Below are positions 60,215 to 64,000 of a stretch of 64,000 nucleotides of DNA, piece after piece. Within the stretch, counting starts at the first letter, position 1. Every line of letters begins with the position of its first letter. Made by a program: the position numbers and the translations under genes. The stretch spans positions 27,920 to 91,919 of the forward strand of contig CAWJAM010000015.1 of NCBI GenBank assembly GCA_963840835.1, given 5' to 3'. Source of the stretch: Rubrobacter_D sp963840835. GTDB lineage: Bacteria; Actinomycetota; Rubrobacteria; Rubrobacterales; Rubrobacteraceae. The notes below the pieces were generated by a model. The model saw only the letters and a program-made list of their open reading frames with translations. It ran no database searches and was not told the DNA's origin.

Positions 60215-60769
60215 ATGGCTGAAGCGATGAACCAGGGGGCGAACGCGCAGCAGGTACGCACAGCGCTATCGCCTGTTGAGGGCGAGACGGTGTGGCTGAG
60301 GAAGCTAGGCATAAGGTTCATGATCGGGGGCGAGGAGACCCAGGACAACTTCGCCCTCGTCGAGCATCCGATAGGACCACGAGCCCTGGCCGCGCCGATG
60401 CACACCCATCACCACGAGGACGAGTACACCTACGTGCTGGAGGGCGAGGTCGGCGTCCAGGTGGGCGAGGAGGTTCTCCTCGCGCGTCCCGGAGACCTCG
60501 TCTTCAAGCCCAGGGGTGTGCCGCACGCCTTCTGGAACCCGGCCGAGGAGCCGGCGAGGGCGCTCGAGATCATCTCTCCGGCTGGCTTCGAGCGGTATTT
60601 CGCCGAGTTGGCGCCTTTGTTCCCGCCTGCCAACAAGGGCCCGCTGGACGAGGAAGCGGTGGGTGCCGTGAGGGAGAAGTACGGGCTGGAGATGGACATG
60701 GGTTCCATCCCCGTGTTGGCGGAGCGCCACGGCCTCCAGGTCGACGCGCCCCCGCCTTCCGGGAAGTAG
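60215..60769 (+). CDS. Cupin-domain protein, TetR-controlled
   Basis: 184 residues, one cupin domain: MHTHHHEDEYTYVLEGEVGV (metal ligands His and Glu) and PRGVPHAFWN. I start at the ATG at 60215, after GAGGAGG. The C-terminal part is helical. It is divergent from the TetR gene and probably repressed by it. The reaction is unknown; it is a paralogue of the cupin at 2502 in layout. Confidence 0.82.
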   Translation: MAEAMNQGANAQQVRTALSPVEGETVWLRKLGIRFMIGGEETQDNFALVEHPIGPRALAAPMHTHHHEDEYTYVLEGEVGVQVGEEVLLARPGDLVFKPRGVPHAFWNPAEEPARALEIISPAGFERYFAELAPLFPPANKGPLDEEAVGAVREKYGLEMDMGSIPVLAERHGLQVDAPPPSGK

Positions 60770-60784
60770 TAGCGCACGCAAACA

Positions 60785-60816
60785 GAGGGCCGGGGCGCGG
60801 AGCAGCCTCGGCCCTC
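60785..60816 (+). terminator. Hairpin terminator after the cupin gene
   Basis: Arms GAGGGCCGGGG and CCTCGGCCCTC around ten bases, then CCTCCTTACC. The right arm and following 25 bases are the reverse complement of 4377-4412. Confidence 0.6.
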
Positions 60817-61089
60817 CTCCTTACCCTTATTCACCCGACCTCGTAGATGGGCTATTCTCCGAAGTACGAATCCACCTTCGTGCATAAAACCGGTCCCAAA
60901 CCGGTCCCATAGGGTCAGAAACGCCTGATGGTCCCGGTCCTAAGCATAGAAGGTAATCCTAGATGTAGGGGGTCTGGATAGGTATGCAATCTGATGATGA
61001 ACAACAGAGGGAGCACATACCTATCTTTAATGGGTGCGCTCGGCGGCTACTCAAAGTCACTACCGCGTTTGGGTACGATCCCTACCCCG
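60817..61089. other. Region with no gene seen
   Basis: No coding frame is supported. It has a direct repeat ACCGGTCCCA (about 60892-60910) and an inverted repeat GATAGGTATG / CATACCTATC at 60977-60986 and 61016-61025 with 29 bases between. The role of either is unknown; an attachment-site role cannot be judged without the integrase. Confidence 0.35.
60977..61025. repeat. Inverted repeat GATAGGTATG / CATACCTATC
   Basis: Ten-base arms, 29-base spacer. It could form a hairpin or an operator. It is upstream of nothing in the direct sense; the gene at 61090 points toward it. Confidence 0.4.
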
Positions 61090-61428
61090 CTAGTGCGAGT
61101 TCCGGGTAAGCCCCACAGGCTTCCCGACGGCGAATTCTGGGTAAGCCCGAGAGACCTCCTTTGCTGTGTAGCCCTTCCTAGGTGCGCCACCGGCGGAGTG
61201 GGTGTTGATGAACGGATAGAGGGTGCGTCGGAGAGACCACCCGGGTTTATGCTCCTCGACGTGTACCAAGTAGACCAGGCGGCCCAAGTCCGCCCACTCG
61301 TAGAGCCTCATAGTAGTGTGGCCATCTTCGACGATCCTAACCAGGCGTCCGACGAAATTGATGCTGTAGGAACGGTAATCACCCCCGCCGTAAGCCCTGT
61401 CGACCTCCACGGTGATCGGCTCGTACAC
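61090..61428 (-). CDS. Hypothetical protein
   Basis: 112 residues. VYEPITVEVDRAYGGGDYRS, then RLYEWADLGRLVYLVHVEEH and INTHSAGGAPRKGYT. The GTG at 61428 is well supported (AAGGAG six bases upstream). No family is recognised. The mixture of acidic and aromatic residues suggests a small soluble domain. Confidence 0.6.
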   Translation of the reverse strand: MYEPITVEVDRAYGGGDYRSYSINFVGRLVRIVEDGHTTMRLYEWADLGRLVYLVHVEEHKPGWSLRRTLYPFINTHSAGGAPRKGYTAKEVSRAYPEFAVGKPVGLTRNSH

Positions 61429-61751
61429 GCGGTTCTCCTTGGCGCGAGGATTCGGCCAGGACGGAGGGGGGAAGCCCTAGCCGAACCCCGCGGTTACCGA
61501 GACCCTATCACCCCGAGTGTCAGAGGTGGTTAAGCGCCGACGAACGTTACATTAAGGCTCGTAGAGCCGGGAGTAGCCATCCTGCCGGACGCGAATTTAT
61601 GAAAACACCATAAGGGCGAAGTTCGCAGAAGACCCATTAGCGGAACTGCGCCTTCTTAGGCTTCTCTGAAGTTCAGCTACCGAACAGCCTACGCCACCAG
61701 GGGGCTCTGTACGACTCCCGATCACACGAACCGCACACCAGAGACGGCGAG
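61429..61751. other. Intergenic region with no gene seen
   Basis: The few open frames here have poor codon use and no ribosome-binding site. Nothing structured stands out. The gene to the right (61752) and the one to the left both read leftward. Confidence 0.4.
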
Positions 61752-62048
61752 CTAGTCCTCCGGCCCCGTTACCGAGGCTTCGCGGACTACCTCCATCCCG
61801 CGGCCCGTAATCCGGCGGGCGGTGGCGCTCACGGTGCCGCGGGCAAACAGGTCCACCTCGACCCACCCCATGACCTCCATGTAGTCAACCAGCACGCCCA
61901 ATCGGGGACTGGTAGGGCTTAGGCCACGCTCCTCGGCTCCCGCTGCGAGGTCCACTTGCGTCACCCTTCCCCCACCGGCCACTTGCCGCTCGTAGGCTAC
62001 CCGCAGCAGTTGCTTAGCTTCTTCTCTTAGATTCTTTTCGTCCTGCAT
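61752..62048 (-). CDS. Hypothetical protein, possible winged helix
   Basis: 98 residues: MQDEKNLREEAKQLLRVAYE, VDLAAGAEERGLSPTSPRLG, VDYMEVMGWVEVDLFARG. The pattern of three helices and a wing fits a small winged-helix protein, but there is no firm family. It overlaps the end of the HTH/coiled-coil gene, so the two are co-expressed. The frame allows nine more codons upstream; GGGGAGGA just before the ATG favours this start. Confidence 0.55.
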   Translation of the reverse strand: MQDEKNLREEAKQLLRVAYERQVAGGGRVTQVDLAAGAEERGLSPTSPRLGVLVDYMEVMGWVEVDLFARGTVSATARRITGRGMEVVREASVTGPED

Positions 62049-62556
62049 TCCTCCCCTTATCTCCAGAACTCCCACCAGCGGCGCTCTCGGGCTTCCTGAG
62101 CCTCGCCCGTAGCGGACCGGGGCTCACGCTGCACCCTCCGTAGATCTCCTCGACCGTCTCGGTGGCTTCTGTTGCCTCCTGCGGGGCTTCTATGGCCGGG
62201 ATTCGCTCCAGGGCGGCGGCCAACAGTTGATCTCGGCGGCGTATCTCTTCGTTGCGGGTGTCAACCTCGCGCTCAAAGCGCCGCACCCGGTCACGTAGCT
62301 CCTCGATAGTCTCGTCTTTTGCGGCTATTAGCGCGTCCGCTTGTCCTGTATTCTCTGGACTTTCGTCCTGTAGTGTCGAGGCGTTGTCTGGACAGTACAG
62401 TATTATCCAGACACGACCGGCCCCGTACTTTTCGTGGGCTATCTGCCAGCGCTGTACCCGCTTCCTTACGGCGTCGACGGTTAGCCCAAGATGGCGGGTG
62501 GCCTCATCCACGGTAACGCTTTGTCCGGACGGGGGTTCTCTGCGGTCCTCTCCCAT
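62014..62556 (-). CDS. HTH protein with coiled coil
   Basis: 180 residues. The N-terminal HTH is SVTVDEATRHLGLTVDAVRK, RVQRWQIAHEKYGAGRVW, an excisionase/MerR-like arrangement, followed by a coiled coil (KDETIEELRDRVRRFEREVD) and a basic tail. This layout is common in replication or mobile-element proteins. Function not established. It is the first gene of a two-gene unit and is divergent from the RTX-like gene at 62808. Confidence 0.65.
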   Translation of the reverse strand: MGEDRREPPSGQSVTVDEATRHLGLTVDAVRKRVQRWQIAHEKYGAGRVWIILYCPDNASTLQDESPENTGQADALIAAKDETIEELRDRVRRFEREVDTRNEEIRRRDQLLAAALERIPAIEAPQEATEATETVEEIYGGCSVSPGPLRARLRKPESAAGGSSGDKGRNAGRKESKRRS

Positions 62557-62807
62557 CGGCGGGTATCTTACCCTACTACGGGAGTCGCGATAGTCCTACG
62601 GGGCCGTCAAGCGCTGTCAAGCTCGTTACAAGCGGGCAGTTGCCCCTCGCCGGCCTTACGGCTTAGGCACTCCCACCACGAAGGGGTTAGCTTGCTTTCC
62701 TTGCTTTATGTGCGCCGCTCTGCGGCCGCTGTTAGGATGCGCGGGGTAGTGCAGCAAACTAGGAGGGGCACAGAGCTCCCTCGTGCGCAAAGGAGGAGAA
62801 CCACACG

Positions 62808-63215
62808 ATGCCTAAGAAGAAGAAGAGGATAGCGATGGTGCTGACGCTGGCGGTGGTGCTCTCGGCGCTTTTGGTGGGCAGCGCCGGCACGGCCTTTGCC
62901 CAACAAGTGATCGGAGGAGCGATCCAGTGCGACACCATCCCCTGCGTTGCCACAGGAGCCCACCAGGTGCTCTTCGAGCGGGTAGGCGACGGGGTGCCAG
63001 ACAGGATGATCGCCAAAGGAGGCCATGATCACCTCGACGCCCGAGCCTACACAAACGACCGCGACGTGGCCAAGGGTAGCGGCGGCCACGACTTGCTCCG
63101 CCTCAATGACGGCGACGCCATGGATGGGGCCATAGGCGGTCCGGGCTACGACACGTGCGTGGTGGACGCCACCGTAGAAGCGGCCGACACCTGCGAGACG
63201 GTGGTCATTCGGTAG
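62808..63215 (+). CDS. Secreted RTX-like protein, third paralogue
   Basis: 135 residues. Signal peptide MPKKKKRIAMVLTLAVVLSA to GTAFAQQ. The body has repeat-like GGHDHLDARAYTND, GGHDLLRLNDGDAMDGAIGG and four Cys. The ending LRLNDGDAMDG resembles the frameshifted RTX gene at 48149. The long duplicated leader of those genes is absent here. The ATG follows AAAGGAGG. Confidence 0.7.
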   Translation: MPKKKKRIAMVLTLAVVLSALLVGSAGTAFAQQVIGGAIQCDTIPCVATGAHQVLFERVGDGVPDRMIAKGGHDHLDARAYTNDRDVAKGSGGHDLLRLNDGDAMDGAIGGPGYDTCVVDATVEAADTCETVVIR

Positions 63216-63234
63216 GGGTGCACAAAGAAGAATC

Positions 63235-63258
63235 GAGGCTCCCTATTGGCGGAGCCTC
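63235..63258 (+). terminator. Hairpin terminator
   Basis: GAGGCTCC-CTATTGGC-GGAGCCTC, then TTGGGC. It follows the secreted RTX-like gene and faces the converging gene at 63287. Confidence 0.6.
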
Positions 63259-63286
63259 TTGGGCACTCCCACCCCGAGGGGCATGC

Positions 63287-63553
63287 CTACTCCGCGGCCC
63301 TGCTTGGCTTCGCCTCGTTTCCTTGAAGCGCAGCGACGGCCTCAGCAAGCCCGCGCAAAGCGGCGGCAGTGTAGGCGGCCTGCCCTAGCGGGTCGTCGCT
63401 TTGGGGATAGCGAGACCTCGAGGGCGTCGTGGTGGTTGCCCTGCGGAGTGTGGTCAAGTGCTCATCAGTAACGCCCTCGAGCTTGGGGAAGGTCTCCTCG
63501 AAGGGCTCTAGGTTCGCGTGGCGCTCCGCTTCGATAATGGTTCGTGCTGCCAT
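63287..63553 (-). CDS. Small hypothetical protein
   Basis: 88 residues: MAARTIIEAERHANLEPFEE, a Thr/Ser-rich middle, AAYTAAALRGLAEAVAALQG. GGAAGGGG lies eight bases before the ATG. No family recognised. It resembles small accessory proteins of mobile elements only in size and context. Confidence 0.5.
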   Translation of the reverse strand: MAARTIIEAERHANLEPFEETFPKLEGVTDEHLTTLRRATTTTPSRSRYPQSDDPLGQAAYTAAALRGLAEAVAALQGNEAKPSRAAE

Positions 63554-63719
63554 AGGTTCCCCTTCCTAGATGCGGCTCGGCCCGTGGGCTCCATTTCTTC
63601 GCGCGGCGGGCGGATTCCTTCTCCATCTTCTCCCGGAGCTCTTCGGCCTCTTTGGCCGCCTTCTCGTCCTGCTCTTTGCGAAAGGCCTCATGCCTCTCTT
63701 TGGTGAACTTCTCGCCCAT
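63465..63719 (-). CDS. Charged coiled-coil hypothetical protein, end uncertain
   Basis: From the ATG at 63719: MGEKFTKERHEAFRKEQDEK, then AEELREKMEKESARRAKKW. AAAGGA is upstream. The frame continues past the next gene's start by about 90 bases, which is a poor overlap; a stop in another frame at about 63570 would fit better, so there may be a frameshift. Function unknown. Confidence 0.35.
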   Translation of the reverse strand: MGEKFTKERHEAFRKEQDEKAAKEAEELREKMEKESARRAKKWSPRAEPHLGRGTYGSTNHYRSGAPREPRALRGDLPQARGRY

Positions 63720-64000
63720 GTTCGGGTTCCTTTCTGTCGTCACTTCCCGTACTTCCAGATGCGATAACCGTTGCGGATACTCCACGTCCCCTCCTCTCCG
63801 GCCTCGGGATATGAGGGCGGCTCACGGCCTCCAGGCGCCCAATCCTCCTCTCTAGGCCCCATCTGCTCCCTCCCTTCTTTTCGCCGGTCTGCTCGAGCTC
63901 TTCCAGGCGCGCCTCCAGCTCGTCGGTCTCCTTAATCTTCCTCTCCAGCTTTACGGCCTGAAGGCGGTCCGCGTTTGCCACCCTTGGACGCTCGGCGAAT
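63688..64000 (-). CDS. Partial coiled-coil hypothetical protein (runs off the window)
   Basis: The frame is open to the right edge (FAERPRVANADRLQAVKLER, then DELEARLEELEQTGEKKGG). A GTG at 63981 could also be the start. The second half is basic and low in structure. With the other small genes here it may be the edge of a mobile region, but no integrase or transposase is present in the window. Confidence 0.4.
   Translation of the reverse strand, partial: FAERPRVANADRLQAVKLERKIKETDELEARLEELEQTGEKKGGSRWGLERRIGRLEAVSRPHIPRPERRGRGVSATVIASGSTGSDDRKEPEHGREVHQREA

Noticed and set aside
60892..60910. Direct repeat ACCGGTCCCA as a phage attachment core
   Set aside because: Only ten bases, repeated in tandem, with no integrase or tRNA gene nearby.
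61597..61866. Open frame of 89 codons on the minus strand
   Set aside because: Overlaps the better-supported gene at 61752 in another frame, and has poor codon use and no ribosome-binding site.

Overview
The window looks like chromosome of a high-GC actinobacterium, most probably a Rubrobacter or close relative. Three things point there. It has an actinobacterial cell-division and Ser/Thr-kinase cluster (kinase, FhaA, FhaB, PstP, RodA/FtsW, PBP, PknB). It carries a MutL, which most Actinobacteria lack but Rubrobacter has. It also has a GH63 mannosylglycerate/glucosylglycerate hydrolase of the type studied in Rubrobacter and Thermus. The genus call is inference, since no rRNA or database comparison is available.

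Layout. 0-6.6 kb: partial response regulator, PAS/PAS histidine kinase, GAF protein, cupin, LtrA-like membrane protein, HNH endonuclease overlapping an ssb gene, and a frameshifted ComEC-like lipoprotein. 6.8-11.4 kb: minus-strand operon of a DnaD-like protein, a DnaC/DnaI-like loader, a Rad52-like protein, a small membrane protein, the GH63 hydrolase and an SDR. 11.8-23.6 kb: ATP-grasp/membrane protein pair, SDR, DUF1385 protein, accBC divergent from mutL, EamA transporter, YbdK-type ligase and a Lrp/AsnC sensor domain. 24.9-34.3 kb: tRNA-Leu and the kinase/FHA/division cluster. 34.9-41.2 kb: a coiled-coil/beta-CASP nuclease fusion, hypothetical proteins, an SDR and a LuxR regulator. 41.5-47.6 kb: a frameshifted LPETG surface protein, two membrane glycosyltransferases (one a protein O-mannosyltransferase), a CoaC-like flavoprotein and a Nudix hydrolase. 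47.6-50 kb: tRNA-Gly and two paralogous RTX-type secreted proteins with duplicated 380-base leaders. 50-59 kb: sdhCAB, two sulfatases, a secreted protein and a secreted metallophosphoesterase. 59.5-64 kb: TetR divergent from a cupin gene, then small hypothetical and HTH/coiled-coil genes with a third RTX-like secreted protein.

The most striking material is intergenic. One family (about nine copies or fragments) is built from a constant linker close to TTGTCAGCACG alternating with small hairpins. In full copies two such arms point inward on a conserved core of about 110 bases, whose orientation flips between copies. A second, related family is an array of 8-base TCAGCNNN units inverted around a T-rich centre, which gives long hairpins; it often sits beside a perfect palindrome of 24-34 bases at or over a stop codon. 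In several places these elements supply the last codons of the adjacent gene.

Several genes (ComEC-like, pknB PASTA region, LPETG protein, first RTX gene, both sulfatases, a small membrane gene) carry single-base frameshifts. Sequencing or assembly error is as likely as real decay.
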